A stretch of 64,000 bases of DNA. It comes from Nitrospirota bacterium (GTDB taxonomy: Bacteria; Nitrospirota; Thermodesulfovibrionia; SZUA-242). Below are positions 20,032 to 31,592 of this stretch, one piece after another. A program made the translations under genes and the position numbers. Within the stretch, counting starts at the first letter, position 1. Each line of letters opens with the position of its first letter. The stretch covers positions 1 through 64,000 of the forward strand of contig JALUUO010000068.1 in the NCBI GenBank assembly GCA_027021335.1. The letters are read 5' to 3'. The notes beneath the pieces were generated by a model, which did not search any database, was not told the DNA's origin, and saw nothing but the letters and a program-made list of their open reading frames with translations.

Positions 20032-21039
20032 TTAAAAAACAACCTTCCAGAGCCCTGTGAGAATAATATTAGCCAGCGAAATAGGTATCATAAATTTCCA
20101 GCCCAATGCCATGAGTTGATCGTACCGATACCTGGGCAGCGTAGAGCGTACCCAGAAATAGATAAAGAACAAAACATAAACTTTCACCAGGAACCACCAT
20201 ACCCCCGGAGGAAAAATCCAGCCGAGCCCTGGAACCGGATTCCAGCCGCCCAGAAAACATGCCACGGCCACGGCCGCCATAATGAACATACCCATGTACT
20301 CAGCCATAAAGAAAAGAGCAAAGCGAAAGCCGGAGTACTCAGCAAAGTAGCCAGCAACCAGTTCGCTTTCCGCCTCCGGAAGATCAAAAGGCGTACGGTT
20401 AGTCTCAGCCAAGGCCGCTATACAGAAGATCGCAAAGCCCGGAAATTGAGGCACAGCGTACCAGCCCAAAGGCCATGCTGACGCCTGTGCTTCGACAATG
20501 TCAGAAAGGTTCAGTGAGCCGGAAAGCATAATTACGCCGATCAGGGAAAGTCCCATCGCGACCTCATAACTTATTACCTGGGCAGATGAACGCAGGCTGC
20601 CCAGAAAAGCATACTTAGAGTTTGACGCCCATCCGGATAGTATTACACCGTAGGCACCAAGCGAAGACATGGCTAGTATAAACAGAAGCCCTATGTTAAG
20701 ATCGGCCAATGAGCCTCCCACAGTATAAGCTCCTATCTTAAAGCTGCCAAAAAAGGGCACCACCACTATAGAGCTCATTGCCCCGAAAAAGCATATCATC
20801 GGGGCTATCATAAAGACGTGCCTGTCCGCATTAGCCGGAATAATATCCTCTTTAAACAGGAGTTTTATTCCGTCGGCTATTGGCTGCAGCAATCCGTGCC
20901 ACCCGACTTCCATCGGTCCCATACGCACCTGCATATGTCCGATCACCTTGCGTTCGAAATAGCTGGCGTAAGCTACGTGCAGCAGGGCAATAGAGATCAC
21001 AACGGCTATCTTGACAAGTATAATGATCAAATTCAGCAT
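20032..21039 (-). CDS. nuoH: NADH-quinone oxidoreductase subunit H
   Basis: YFERKVIGHMQVRMGPMEVGWHGLLQPIADGIKLLFKED; ETNRTPFDLPEAESELVAGYFAEYSG. Confidence 0.97.
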   Translation of the reverse strand: MLNLIIILVKIAVVISIALLHVAYASYFERKVIGHMQVRMGPMEVGWHGLLQPIADGIKLLFKEDIIPANADRHVFMIAPMICFFGAMSSIVVVPFFGSFKIGAYTVGGSLADLNIGLLFILAMSSLGAYGVILSGWASNSKYAFLGSLRSSAQVISYEVAMGLSLIGVIMLSGSLNLSDIVEAQASAWPLGWYAVPQFPGFAIFCIAALAETNRTPFDLPEAESELVAGYFAEYSGFRFALFFMAEYMGMFIMAAVAVACFLGGWNPVPGLGWIFPPGVWWFLVKVYVLFFIYFWVRSTLPRYRYDQLMALGWKFMIPISLANIILTGLWKVVF

Positions 21040-21152
21040 AGTATCTATAATCCCGGCGGTTTTTCCCTTGTTAAAAGTTTTCCTTAAAGTTGCCTAAATC
21101 AGACCGATTAAACCAAAAAAAATAAAAAACTAAAAACTAAAAACTAAAAAAA

Positions 21153-23909
21153 TTAAACGGCTTCCACAGTTACTCTGCATTCTTCAAACGCCGGAGCTTT
21201 TGTTACAGGATCAACCGGCAGATTGGTGATCAGGCTGAGCGCCCCTACTCCAAGGTCTTCCAGGTACTCCGGAATCTTGACGGCTCCACGGGGTACTGAA
21301 CTATCAAAAACCGTCTCAAGTTCGAGCGTTTCTTCAGAACTCGGCGACGAGACCCTGACACGTCCGCCCTCAACAAGACCGGGTGCAGCATCTTCAGGAT
21401 GCATCCTGAGTACTGCCGCATCCGGGCGTATCCGTGATAATGCAGGAGTTTTTCGGCTTGTAACTCCTGAGTAAAACAGGGAGCGCTCTAAAAGCAAGAC
21501 AAAATCACGGTGCATGCTTTTTTTATCATCAAGGCTCCCGCCGGGCCGATCACAGGTTTTGATTAGGTCTTTAAAGCCTTCTCCATGGACAACACCGCCG
21601 GCCTGGCTTTTTGATGGTTGCCCCTTGTAAGGCCGGCAGAGCATTGTTCCTTTTTCGATATCAGGATAGCGTAAGTCACGGTGAACAGGAGAGACCCGCA
21701 CTATCTCAGCCATAATATCCGCCGGCGATGAGAACTTCATGGCAGTACCCATACGGCTTGAGATTTCGGCTATTATACGCCAGTCATCCCTGCCATACGT
21801 CATGTTTTTCACAGCACGGCGCAGCACCTGAATTCTGTGTTCGAGGTTTGTATAAGTACCCTCGCGTTCAGCCCATGAAAGCGCTGGAAGCACCACATCA
21901 GCCATGGCCGATGTTTCCGTAGGAAAGATATCCTGAACAACAAGAAGTTCCAGGCTCTTGATTTTAGATTTCCGGGTATCTCCGGCCGGCCAGTTTGGCA
22001 GATTCAGTGCAGGGTTTTCACCCATAACGTAAAGCCCCTTAATCTCTCCCTCACTAATAGCCTTCAACATAGGAAACAGGGTAAGCCCTTTGTCAGGCGG
22101 TGCGGTAAGCCCGGATATTTCCTCATACTTTTTTCTGAATCCATCGATGGCAAGTGACTGTCCGCCCGGCAGTCTGTCCGGCAGACATCCCATGTCAATA
22201 AGTCCCTGCTCATTCGGCCGGTCGGAAAGAAGAAATATACGGCCCGAAGCCAGGTAAGAAATACCGGCAAGGCAGAAAAGTCCGCAGTGTCCGGCAGCAC
22301 GCTGAACTATATCACTGCCGATAACCACGGCAAAAGATTCAGCAGAGGCAACGATTTCAGATATTTCAGCCATCTCGGCCTCAGTGACTCCGGTGACTTC
22401 TGTTGTTTTCTCTGCCGGCGGGGCGGCTGCGGCAGCTTTCAATTTTTCTTCAAACGCTGGAAGCTCGCCTGTCATCTCTTTTTTCGAAAACAGAAGGGCA
22501 AGAAGCCTTTCCAGAACTTTGTTCTCGGTAAAAAGATTCGCGGTGATTTCTTTCGGCTTAGAGCGACCAAGCCCTGCTGCCCGGCCCAGGGTTATTATCT
22601 TTGCACCCTTGGCCGCGGCTGCCCGAATATTTAAACCCAGAACAGGTGTTGCTATTGTGGGATCTCCGCCCACAACAAATATCACATCTGCATCCTCCAG
22701 ATCTGAAATCGGGTTGGCTGTAATTCCCTGCCCCATCAAATTCTCCAGATAAGCCTGAGCACCTGCAAAACCCAACCTTGCCGTGGAATCTATGTTGTTA
22801 GTTCCCAGAACTCCACGCATGAATTTCTGAAATATATAATTGTCCTCGTTCGTACACCGGGGCGAAGCTATGCCGGCCAGGGCAGAACCGCCACTGGAGT
22901 TCTTAATTTCATTTAGTTTTAAGGCCACAAAATCCAGAGCTTCATCCCATGATGTCTCGACCAGTTTTCCGTTTTTCCGAACCATTGGCGAGGTCAGGCG
23001 CTCTCTGCTGTCAACATACTCGTGGCCGAAGCGGCCCAGGGCGCATAAAAGTCCGCGATTTAGACTCTTACGGTTTTCGACAGAATTTTCATACAAATTT
23101 TTCTCTGTATTTTTCTCTGCAACGCCGGGCCCGAAGCGCTCGAAAGAACTGCGCAGGGCAGCGTCTTCCACCGGTATAACCTTTTTTATCGACTCGTCCC
23201 GCACCTGAAGGTTCAACAGGCAGCCAACCCCACAGTAACTGCATACAGTCGCTATGTTGGCGTCCATCTGCCACGGGCGGTAACTTGATTTAGACGGACG
23301 GGAAAGAATCGAACCAACCGGGCAGACCGTGAGGCAGTTGCCGCAGTACTCACAATCAAAACGGTTTCCGGAAAACGGCTCCATCAGTGTGCGGTCTCCC
23401 CGGTTGGTCATGGCTATGGCGTATGCTCCTTGAACATCTTCACACATACGAACACAACGTGTGCAGGCTATACATCTCTCCATATTTCTTGCAAGCAGCG
23501 GATCCGTATTGTTTTCCGGATGTTTGATCTTTTGCTCTTTAAACCGTCCGCTGCTTGGACCGTAAATGTAAACCGCATCTTGAAGCTCACACTCACCGGC
23601 CTTATCGCAGAAAGGACAGTCCAGGGGATGGTTGATAAGTATGAACTCAAGTACGCCACGCCGGACAGCGGATATCTGCTCGCTTTCGGTCGTAACCACC
23701 ATTCCGTCACTAACCAAAAAGGAGCAGGCAGGTTGAAGACGTGGCATTTTTTCGATCTCAACCAGGCAGAGACGGCAACCTCCATACATCTTGAGCCAGT
23801 CGTGATGACAGAGGGTCGGAATTTTTATCCCTGCCTTTCTTGCCGCCTTTAAAATTGTTTCCGGCTGCTCGAGCTCGATTTCTTTGCCGTTTATAGTGAC
23901 CTTTATCAT
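21153..23909 (-). CDS. nuoG: NADH-quinone oxidoreductase subunit G (918 aa, FeS plus molybdopterin-oxidoreductase-like domain)
   Basis: CHHDWLKMYGGCRLC 2Fe-2S; CDKAGECELQD; CIACTRCVRMCEDV; CEYCGNCLTVCPVG; CSYCGVGC. Confidence 0.95.
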   Translation of the reverse strand: MIKVTINGKEIELEQPETILKAARKAGIKIPTLCHHDWLKMYGGCRLCLVEIEKMPRLQPACSFLVSDGMVVTTESEQISAVRRGVLEFILINHPLDCPFCDKAGECELQDAVYIYGPSSGRFKEQKIKHPENNTDPLLARNMERCIACTRCVRMCEDVQGAYAIAMTNRGDRTLMEPFSGNRFDCEYCGNCLTVCPVGSILSRPSKSSYRPWQMDANIATVCSYCGVGCLLNLQVRDESIKKVIPVEDAALRSSFERFGPGVAEKNTEKNLYENSVENRKSLNRGLLCALGRFGHEYVDSRERLTSPMVRKNGKLVETSWDEALDFVALKLNEIKNSSGGSALAGIASPRCTNEDNYIFQKFMRGVLGTNNIDSTARLGFAGAQAYLENLMGQGITANPISDLEDADVIFVVGGDPTIATPVLGLNIRAAAAKGAKIITLGRAAGLGRSKPKEITANLFTENKVLERLLALLFSKKEMTGELPAFEEKLKAAAAAPPAEKTTEVTGVTEAEMAEISEIVASAESFAVVIGSDIVQRAAGHCGLFCLAGISYLASGRIFLLSDRPNEQGLIDMGCLPDRLPGGQSLAIDGFRKKYEEISGLTAPPDKGLTLFPMLKAISEGEIKGLYVMGENPALNLPNWPAGDTRKSKIKSLELLVVQDIFPTETSAMADVVLPALSWAEREGTYTNLEHRIQVLRRAVKNMTYGRDDWRIIAEISSRMGTAMKFSSPADIMAEIVRVSPVHRDLRYPDIEKGTMLCRPYKGQPSKSQAGGVVHGEGFKDLIKTCDRPGGSLDDKKSMHRDFVLLLERSLFYSGVTSRKTPALSRIRPDAAVLRMHPEDAAPGLVEGGRVRVSSPSSEETLELETVFDSSVPRGAVKIPEYLEDLGVGALSLITNLPVDPVTKAPAFEECRVTVEAV

Positions 23910-23985
23910 TTCAGTAATTGCCTGCAGGGTGCGGAATTACGCATCCGGCTTTTCCCGCATCCTGATATCTGCCTCATGTGAACTA

Positions 23986-25242
23986 TTAAAAAGGGCATCC
24001 TCTGCCTGTTATATGACTTTCAAACTCTGCCCTGAAGTGCTTTACAAAGTTCTGTACCACAGAGGCTGTTCCATCGCCCAGAGGACAGAAAGTTTTTCCT
24101 GCAATGTTGCCCGCTATTGAGACAAGAAGATCTATATCATCTTTATGACCTTCACCCTGTTCAATACGGGCCAGAATACGGCGAAGCCATCCTGTGCCGT
24201 CTTTGCATGGAGTACATTTGCCGCATGATTCGTGTTCGAAAAATTTAATAGCTCTAAGACAAACCTTTACCATGCATACGGATTCATCCATTACTATTAC
24301 AGCGCCTGACCCCAGCATGCTTCCGTGCTTTGGCATATTTACAAAATCCATCGGGCAGTCTATCTTGTCATGCGGAAGCACAGGAGTTGATATACCGCCT
24401 GGAATAACAGCCTTAAGAGTTTTTCCTCCCTTTATTCCTCCGCAATGCTCGTAAATAATCTCTTTAAGAGAAGTTCCCATCGGCAGTTCCAGAACTCCGG
24501 GCCGTTCTACATGTCCGCTTACCGAGTAAAGCTTGGGTCCCGGGCACTCGGGCGAACCGATGGCTGCGTACTGCTCCGGTCCGATGCGAATGAGCAGCGG
24601 AAGATTAGAAAGAGTTTCTACGTTGTTGACAATGGTCGGCAACCCCCACGCTCCTACGCTGACGGGAAAAGGAGGTTTAAGGCGGGGTTGTCCCTTTTTG
24701 CCCTCCAGTGACTCGATAAGCGCTGTTTCCTCTCCACAGATATACGCTCCGGCGCCTACGTGGACAGAAAGGTGAAATTTTTTCCCGCTTCCCATTACGT
24801 TATCGCCCAGGTATTTTTTTTCGTAAGCCTGATCAATAGCCTGCTCAAGTATTACTCTGGCATCTGGATATTCACCCCTAAGATAGATATAACCGTAATC
24901 CGACTTGAGCGCATGTGCTGAAATCGCCATGCCTTCGATCAGTATGTGAGGATTTTTTTCAAGGATAGGCCGGTCTTTAAATGTGCCTGGCTCACCTTCG
25001 TCAGCATTACATACGAGGTACTTGGGAAATTTCGGATCTCCAGAAGCAAAGGTCCACTTCATACCGGTCGGAAAACCAGCACCGCCCCGGCCGCGAAGGT
25101 TGGCATTTTTCACATTTTCGATGATAACGCCCGGGTCCATGGGAAGAGCTTTGCGAAGACTTTCGTAGCCTCCGTTTTGCTCGTAAAAATCTAGATCAGC
25201 CGACCGGGGATCATCTATGTTTGCTAACAGTGTTTTGTTCAA
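23986..25242 (-). CDS. nuoF: NADH-quinone oxidoreductase subunit F
   Basis: LRGRGGAGFPTGMKW; CNADEGEPGTFKDR; ESCGKCTPCKDGTGW. Confidence 0.97.
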   Translation of the reverse strand: MNKTLLANIDDPRSADLDFYEQNGGYESLRKALPMDPGVIIENVKNANLRGRGGAGFPTGMKWTFASGDPKFPKYLVCNADEGEPGTFKDRPILEKNPHILIEGMAISAHALKSDYGYIYLRGEYPDARVILEQAIDQAYEKKYLGDNVMGSGKKFHLSVHVGAGAYICGEETALIESLEGKKGQPRLKPPFPVSVGAWGLPTIVNNVETLSNLPLLIRIGPEQYAAIGSPECPGPKLYSVSGHVERPGVLELPMGTSLKEIIYEHCGGIKGGKTLKAVIPGGISTPVLPHDKIDCPMDFVNMPKHGSMLGSGAVIVMDESVCMVKVCLRAIKFFEHESCGKCTPCKDGTGWLRRILARIEQGEGHKDDIDLLVSIAGNIAGKTFCPLGDGTASVVQNFVKHFRAEFESHITGRGCPF

Positions 25243-25354
25243 TTTTTTACTTTTTTTTTTACTTTAAATTAAAAGTTTTTTACTTTTTTTATTTTCCGAT
25301 TAGATACGAATTTCCCAACAGGTAAGCAAACAGAACAGGTGTTTGCAACTGTGC

Positions 25355-25843
25355 CTATTTATATTCATCCAGAATCTTAATGATGTTTTCCTCTGTAAGA
25401 TTCTCGTGAAAATCCGTGTTTACCAGCATAGCCGGAGCTGTGCCGCAGGCGCCTATGCACTCCATAATCACCAGCGAAAAACGACCGTCGTCGCTTGTTT
25501 TTCCGGCCTCTACACCGTAATGTTTTTTTATGATGTCCACCAGCCGTTCTGCGCCGAACAACATGCAGGAGATGTTTGTGCATAGCTGTATCAAGTGCCG
25601 GCCCATCGGGTGTTTTTTATACATAGAGTAAAAAGTCGCCACACCGCGCACAGTCGCCTTTGGAACATCGAGTTCTTTTGACACCGCCTCCAGAGCCTCA
25701 AGGCTGAGCCATTCAAACCGTTTCTGAGCTTCATAAAGCGCCGGAAGAAGAGTGGCTTGCAACGTGGGATAACGCTTTCTTAAAGAGACCGGACTAAAAA
25801 GGCTTTTATTATCAAGATCATTTTGCATAACTTCTTTTTTCAC
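25355..25843 (-). CDS. nuoE: NADH-quinone oxidoreductase subunit E
   Basis: Thioredoxin-like 2Fe-2[12 protein letters not shown] ... [15 protein letters not shown]. Confidence 0.95.
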   Translation of the reverse strand: MKKEVMQNDLDNKSLFSPVSLRKRYPTLQATLLPALYEAQKRFEWLSLEALEAVSKELDVPKATVRGVATFYSMYKKHPMGRHLIQLCTNISCMLFGAERLVDIIKKHYGVEAGKTSDDGRFSLVIMECIGACGTAPAMLVNTDFHENLTEENIIKILDEYK

Positions 25844-27033
25844 CGGTCACACTCTCCCAGCACTATGTCTATGGTTCCGATGTTTGCTATTACATCAGCC
25901 ACCATATGTCCTTTGCTTAGCCTGCCCAGCACTGAAGCATGGACAAAAGACGGCGAGCGGACATGCATTCTGTAGGGTTTTCCGGTTCCGTCGCTTACGA
26001 TATAAAATCCGAGTTCGCCTTTGGGCACCTCGGTAGAAACGTATAGTTCACCTACAGGCGCCTTTGGTCCTTCCGCGACAAGCACGAAGTGATGAATAAG
26101 GTGCTCCATGTCGCTAAGGACATCTTCTTTTGCCGGAAGTATGTACTTCATCTCTTCCGCAAGAATCGGCCCTGACGGCATTTTATCAATGCATTGCCGG
26201 ATTATTCTGTTAGACTGCTCCAGTTCGATCATCCTGCACCTGTATCTGTCATAGACATCGCCTTCTTTACCCACAGGCACCTCGAACTCAACTTGATCGT
26301 AGGCGTCATAAGGCATGTACTTTCTTACGTCATAGTCTATCCCCGATCCCCGCAGAGTTGCACCAGACAGACCCCGGTTAATTGCCTCCTCGCGGCCTAT
26401 AACTCCTATGCCTTTTGTCCGCTTAATCCAGATACGGTTCTGGTTTATAAGTGTTTCATATTCTTTGATCCTGCCCGGAAACTCATCAGTGAAACTCTTG
26501 AGTTCATCCAGCCAATCTTGGTCGGGTATATCGTTTCTTACACCGCCTATTCTTGGATAGCTTACGGTAAGGCGTGCTCCGCATAGACGTTCGAAAAGAC
26601 CGAGTATTGTTTCGCGTTCACGAAATGTATAGAGAAATACCGTCATCGCCCCTATATCCAGAGCGTGTGTAGCCAGCCAGAGCAGGTGACTTGATATTCT
26701 GGACATCTCACCGGCCATAGTTCGAATGAACTTGGCACGCTCCGGAGCCTCAATGCCCAGCAACTTTTCTACGGCCAGGCAGTACCCGATATTGTTCGAC
26801 ATGGAAGAGATATAGTCGAGCCTGTCTGTAAGTGGGATTATCTGCAAGTAAGTCCGGTGCTCCGAGAGCTTTTCGATGCCACGATGAAGGTAGCCCACAT
26901 GTGGCGTGCATTCGACCACTGTCTCACCATCAAGTTCAAGAACCAGCCTGAGCACACCATGAGTTGCCGGGTGCTGTGGCCCCATGCTTACGGTAAGTGT
27001 TCTTGTTTCAAGAGGCTTTGCTACTGTTTCCAC
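25840..27033 (-). CDS. nuoD: NADH-quinone oxidoreductase subunit D
   Basis: [44 protein letters not shown]-terminal DIVLGECDR. Confidence 0.97.
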   Translation of the reverse strand: METVAKPLETRTLTVSMGPQHPATHGVLRLVLELDGETVVECTPHVGYLHRGIEKLSEHRTYLQIIPLTDRLDYISSMSNNIGYCLAVEKLLGIEAPERAKFIRTMAGEMSRISSHLLWLATHALDIGAMTVFLYTFRERETILGLFERLCGARLTVSYPRIGGVRNDIPDQDWLDELKSFTDEFPGRIKEYETLINQNRIWIKRTKGIGVIGREEAINRGLSGATLRGSGIDYDVRKYMPYDAYDQVEFEVPVGKEGDVYDRYRCRMIELEQSNRIIRQCIDKMPSGPILAEEMKYILPAKEDVLSDMEHLIHHFVLVAEGPKAPVGELYVSTEVPKGELGFYIVSDGTGKPYRMHVRSPSFVHASVLGRLSKGHMVADVIANIGTIDIVLGECDR

Positions 27034-27554
27034 TGAAACTCCCTGAAACTACGGCTCTTTTCTTTAACATTCCTGTAACCCCGCCACTCTTTTTCAGGAC
27101 CTTTAAGCGGGTAGTCTTTTCTCAATGGATTTCCCTCCCAGTCTTCCGGCATCAATATCCGGCGCATATCAGGATGTCCCTTAAAGGTTATACCGAACAT
27201 GTCGTAGGTTTCCCTCTCATGCCAGTTCATGCCGCTCCAGATCAAAGTAACAGAATCAATAACAGGATCGGATTCCGGCACCTGGGCTTTAAGTATTATC
27301 CGGTGGCGGTATTTAGTTGAATAAAGATTATAGATAACTTCAAATCGTGTCCGGCCGCGCCCAAGGTTATCCACTGCGCAAAGATCGGTTGGATAGTCGA
27401 AGCTCATATCAGGACTGTCGTGAAGGTACCTGCATATATCGACTATCCTGTCCTTACTTAGACTTACGGTAACCTGTCCACGAAATTCGGTGAAACCTAT
27501 CACCTCATCAGGAAAAGTCTTCTTTATCTCTTCTGCTATTTCCAGCGACCCCAC
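27021..27554 (-). CDS. nuoC: NADH-quinone oxidoreductase subunit C
   Basis: [40 protein letters not shown]. Confidence 0.97.
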   Translation of the reverse strand: MGSLEIAEEIKKTFPDEVIGFTEFRGQVTVSLSKDRIVDICRYLHDSPDMSFDYPTDLCAVDNLGRGRTRFEVIYNLYSTKYRHRIILKAQVPESDPVIDSVTLIWSGMNWHERETYDMFGITFKGHPDMRRILMPEDWEGNPLRKDYPLKGPEKEWRGYRNVKEKSRSFREFQWKQ

Positions 27555-28069
27555 CGGTGTTTTTCTCCTCTTATTTTTTCCTGAAGTTTGCCAAGCCCTT
27601 CCATTAAAGCTTCAGGCCTTGGCGGACAACCGGGTATGTAGACATCCACGGGCACAAACTCGTCAACTCCCTGCACAACAGAATAGGTATCGAAAACATT
27701 ACCGGAACAGGCGCATGATCCCATAGATATAACATACCTTGGCTCTGGAAGCTGGTCGTAAACCTTCCTTACAATAGGCGCCATTTTCTTACAAACCGTG
27801 CCGGCAACAATCATGAAGTCCGCCTGCCGGGGAGAACCACGGAAGATTATGCCGAGTCTGTCCAGATCGTAGTGCGATGATCCGGTTGTCATCATCTCGA
27901 TAGCACAACAGGCCAAACCAAAGGTGACCGGCCACATAGAGCTTAAACGGGCACGGTTTACAAACCAATCAATCAGCTTTTCACCAGAAGCCACCATTAC
28001 ATTCTGAGAATAGATACGTATGCCCTCAGGCGTTTCGGTTGGTTCAACAGCCAGGTTGTTCATTCCCAA
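27536..28069 (-). CDS. nuoB: NADH-quinone oxidoreductase subunit B
   Basis: [55 protein letters not shown]. Confidence 0.97.
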   Translation of the reverse strand: MGMNNLAVEPTETPEGIRIYSQNVMVASGEKLIDWFVNRARLSSMWPVTFGLACCAIEMMTTGSSHYDLDRLGIIFRGSPRQADFMIVAGTVCKKMAPIVRKVYDQLPEPRYVISMGSCACSGNVFDTYSVVQGVDEFVPVDVYIPGCPPRPEALMEGLGKLQEKIRGEKHRWGRWK

Positions 28070-28431
28070 TTAAAAGCCTCCCTTTTCCAGGCGTAGGCAT
28101 ATCCAACCAGTAAAACAGATATGAAAAGAAACATCTCCACTATAGCGAAGAGGCCGATTTTATCATAGGCAACAGCCCATGGATAAAGAAATACCGTCTC
28201 AACGTCGAATACCACAAATAGCATAGCGATGACGTAGAATTTTACATCAAAACGATAACGCGGCTCGCCTACAGGCGGCATGCCGGATTCGTAAGGAGAA
28301 AGTTTTTCAGGGTAGGGTCGCCGGAGCCTTAAAAAATTACCGATGGTAAGCATCACCAATCCAAAGCAGGAGGCGATGATAAATATAATAAGAACCGGAA
28401 GATAGTTGGTTGGTATATAGCTTCCTGGCAT
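28060..28431 (-). CDS. nuoA: NADH-quinone oxidoreductase subunit A
   Basis: [41 protein letters not shown]; first gene of the nuo operon. Confidence 0.97.
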   Translation of the reverse strand: MPGSYIPTNYLPVLIIFIIASCFGLVMLTIGNFLRLRRPYPEKLSPYESGMPPVGEPRYRFDVKFYVIAMLFVVFDVETVFLYPWAVAYDKIGLFAIVEMFLFISVLLVGYAYAWKREAFNWE

Positions 28432-28649
28432 GATAGTCAGATTTTATAACCAATGACGATCAAAATTGTCAATACAAGCTTTGCACATGTTAGGATATTC
28501 ATCATGACGTTTTAAAGTCTGCAATACTTATGCCAAAGCCAGGGGCAAGGTACTACCTATAAAACAATATAAGGTTAAAAAGGTTAAATACGATTCTGTG
28601 GTTATTTATCATTGAATGAAATAAGACAGCAAAATGAAGGATATGCTAC

Positions 28650-29456
28650 ATGCTGAGTAAAAACCCTAAATCTCTAATGAACGACAGATTGAAAAGTAAG
28701 GAGAAAAAAACAGTGAGGACAGACGGACGAAAGAATGACCAGCTTAGAAAGGTAAAAATCATCAAAAACTATATAAAAGCAGCAGATGGATCGGCTCTTA
28801 TCGAGATGGGAAAAACAAGAGTTATTTGTAACGCTACCATTGAAGAGCATGTACCGCCTTTTCTCAGGGGAAAAGGACAGGGTTGGATAACCGCTGAGTA
28901 CGCAATGCTTCCCCGGGCCACTCAGCAGCGTACTCCCAGAGAATCATCAAAAGGTAAAGTGGGCGGCAGAACGCATGAGATCCAGCGTCTTATAGGCCGT
29001 TCCGTCAGAGCGGTTGTAGATCTCGAAATGCTGGGTGAACGAACAATTTGGCTGGACTGTGATGTGATCGAGGCGGACGGCGGCACCAGAACGGCCTCAA
29101 TTACCGGTGCTTACGTAGCACTTGCATTGGCCTTAAAGCGTGCTGTAATGATAGGAACAATTCCGGAAAACCCCATTAAAGATCACCTGGCGGCTGTAAG
29201 TGTGGGAATAGTCGGCGACACACCTCTTCTAGACCTGGCTTACGACGAAGATTTCAAAGCAGAGGTTGATATGAATATTGTTATGACAGGCAACGGCAGA
29301 TTTGTAGAGGTGCAGGGTACGGCCGAAGGTGAGCCTTTTACAAAAACGCATATGGGTAAACTTCTCACACTTGCCCAGGCAGGAGTACAGGAACTTATCG
29401 AAATTCAGAAAAAAACGCTAGAAAAAAAGACTGTAAAAAAGAAAGTAACCGGGTAA
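28650..29456 (+). CDS. rph: Ribonuclease PH (start may be internal, near MRTDGR-like [12 protein letters not shown])
   Basis: [58 protein letters not shown]. Confidence 0.95.
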   Translation: MLSKNPKSLMNDRLKSKEKKTVRTDGRKNDQLRKVKIIKNYIKAADGSALIEMGKTRVICNATIEEHVPPFLRGKGQGWITAEYAMLPRATQQRTPRESSKGKVGGRTHEIQRLIGRSVRAVVDLEMLGERTIWLDCDVIEADGGTRTASITGAYVALALALKRAVMIGTIPENPIKDHLAAVSVGIVGDTPLLDLAYDEDFKAEVDMNIVMTGNGRFVEVQGTAEGEPFTKTHMGKLLTLAQAGVQELIEIQKKTLEKKTVKKKVTG

Positions 29457-29459
29457 GGC

Positions 29460-30032
29460 ATGAAAAAACTACTTATAGCCACACGCAATGAAAACAAGGT
29501 GCGGGAGATGAGGGCGGTTCTGGGTGACAGCGTAGAACTTGTTCCACTTCCGGATAATGCTCCGGAAGTTGTGGAGGATGGAAAAACATTCTATGAAAAT
29601 GCACTTAAAAAAGCACGTCAGTACTCTCAATACTCAAACCTGCCTACTATTGCTGAAGACTCCGGCCTGGAGGTTGAAGCTCTTGGAGGAGCTCCTGGAA
29701 TATATTCTGCCAGATTTGCCGGCGCCTCAGCCGGTTCGAAAGAAAACAACCGCCTTCTTCTGGAAAAACTTGCCGGGATTTCAGCTGAAAATCGTAGAGC
29801 GAGATTTGTTTGCTGTATTGTATACAAAGACGGTGATGTCGAGAAGTCCTTTGAAGGGGAAGTATGGGGCACAATCGCACTTGAGGAGGCAGGAGAAACT
29901 GGTTTCGGCTACGATCCTCTTTTTATTCCAGAGGGATTCAACCGAACGTTTGCGCAATTACCGATAGAGGTCAAAAACTCTATGAGTCACCGTTTTAATG
30001 CGATAAAAAAACTCTGCAAATACATCGGATAA
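29460..30032 (+). CDS. rdgB: dITP/XTP pyrophosphatase, RdgB/HAM1 family
   Basis: KLLIATRNENKVREMRAVL; AEDSGLEVEALGGAPGIYSARFAG; GYDPLFIPEGF; MSHRFNAIKKL. Confidence 0.95.
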   Translation: MKKLLIATRNENKVREMRAVLGDSVELVPLPDNAPEVVEDGKTFYENALKKARQYSQYSNLPTIAEDSGLEVEALGGAPGIYSARFAGASAGSKENNRLLLEKLAGISAENRRARFVCCIVYKDGDVEKSFEGEVWGTIALEEAGETGFGYDPLFIPEGFNRTFAQLPIEVKNSMSHRFNAIKKLCKYIG

Positions 30033-30174
30033 GCAGCTTCTCATATTTATTCTATATTGAATAAATCTGAAAGTTCTGAAATTCATTGACATTTTACAGT
30101 AATTTTACTAACATCCATGTTATGACTTAGAAGCAGTGCTGCTTTACCAACCAAACAATAAGGGAGGATAAAAA

Positions 30175-30414
30175 ATGCCACTGAAACGCAACCTACATAC
30201 TGTAGACAGAATTGCACGTTTTATTATTGGTTTAGCCTGTATTTACATTGGTTTTATTGATCACTCCATCATTAACAATACCATAGTTTCAATATTGGTT
30301 GGATTGTTTGGTCTTCTTAATCTGGGTGTAGTAATCTTTGCACACTGTCCTGTCTATAGCATTGCTGGTATTAGCACCTATTCTGATAAAAAAGATACAG
30401 CAGATCCTAAATAA
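30175..30414 (+). CDS. Small membrane protein, DUF2892 (YgaP TM-like)
   Basis: 79 aa; NLHTVDRIARFIIGLACIYIGF; GLLNLGVVIFAHCPVYSIAGIST; RBS agggagg. Confidence 0.8.
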   Translation: MPLKRNLHTVDRIARFIIGLACIYIGFIDHSIINNTIVSILVGLFGLLNLGVVIFAHCPVYSIAGISTYSDKKDTADPK

Positions 30415-30432
30415 TCTTCGTCCCCATTATTA

Positions 30433-31554
30433 ATGAGTCTACGAACCAAGCTTATATTAACTATTTCCAGCATAGGTTTGGGGGGGCTGCTCTTCATTAG
30501 TTATATCGCCTATCAAAGCGTTAGTGAATTAAGCGCTATAAAACAGCAGGAATTGTTAAAGGTTTTCTCCGAACAAATTCTGCTTAATCGTCCGGATAGC
30601 GATGCCAAGCCATCGGTTTGGAAAAGCTGGATTAAAAACAGTCAGCTTCTTAGCTCCTCCAAGTTCTCGGTTGTTACCTATAAGGGTGATAGCGGTTTGT
30701 TAATCATTAATGCCGGTGATCAATCCAGCGTTAACATTTCCTATGTCAAGTCTTTATCTAAGACTTTGTTGGATAAAAAGTTTCGAAAACACTATGTCTT
30801 GAACCAGGGATTACAGTATGTGTGGTATCGTTCCGATATTTCGGGAACACCTTATACTCTGTTCGTATTTTATGCCTCTCCCCCTGAAGGATTGTCCTTC
30901 TATTTTAGGTACATGGGGATTCCTTTGCTTATCGCAACAATACTAGTCTTATGGTTTTCAATCTGGGCGGCTGTCATTTTGGCCAACTTATTTCAGCGTT
31001 TAGCCGAACAAAAAAAAATCATGGAACACCAGGCCATGCACGATCCTTTAACTGGATTGCCCAACCGTAACTTGCTGGCTAACCGCCTCGATCATACGCT
31101 AAGCGTTGCAAAACGTGAGGGCATTTGTTTTGCGTTTTGCATACTGGACCTAAACCGATTCAAAGAAATCAATGATGTTTTGGGACATGCATATGGAGAT
31201 AAGTTGCTCATAGAAGTAGCCAAACGCAGCAAATGTATCTTACGCGAGGCCGATACCGTAGCGCGTCTTGGTGGAGATGAATTTGCAATTATTCTGCGTC
31301 ACGCTGACAGCCAGAGAGCTACCAAGATTGTAAATAGAATCTCTAACGCATTAAAAACGGAGTTTATAATCGAGGATAAAGAATTCCAGATCTCCGGAAG
31401 CTTTGGAATCGCAATATATCCTGAGCATGGTGTTTCGTCACAAACTTTAATGAAACATGCCGACCTTGCCATGTATCGGGCAAAACAGAAAAATAATGAT
31501 TTTGCCTTTTACAACCCTGATCAGGTGAATATTATCAACAAAACTTTACTTTGA
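30433..31554 (+). CDS. Membrane-bound GGDEF diguanylate cyclase
   Basis: Two TM segments flank an extracytoplasmic domain; HDPLTGLPNRNLL; RLGGDEFAIIL active-site motif. Confidence 0.92.
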   Translation: MSLRTKLILTISSIGLGGLLFISYIAYQSVSELSAIKQQELLKVFSEQILLNRPDSDAKPSVWKSWIKNSQLLSSSKFSVVTYKGDSGLLIINAGDQSSVNISYVKSLSKTLLDKKFRKHYVLNQGLQYVWYRSDISGTPYTLFVFYASPPEGLSFYFRYMGIPLLIATILVLWFSIWAAVILANLFQRLAEQKKIMEHQAMHDPLTGLPNRNLLANRLDHTLSVAKREGICFAFCILDLNRFKEINDVLGHAYGDKLLIEVAKRSKCILREADTVARLGGDEFAIILRHADSQRATKIVNRISNALKTEFIIEDKEFQISGSFGIAIYPEHGVSSQTLMKHADLAMYRAKQKNNDFAFYNPDQVNIINKTLL

Positions 31555-31592
31555 TCTTGATTCAGTGATCTTGTTGAAGCGGTTAACAACTA

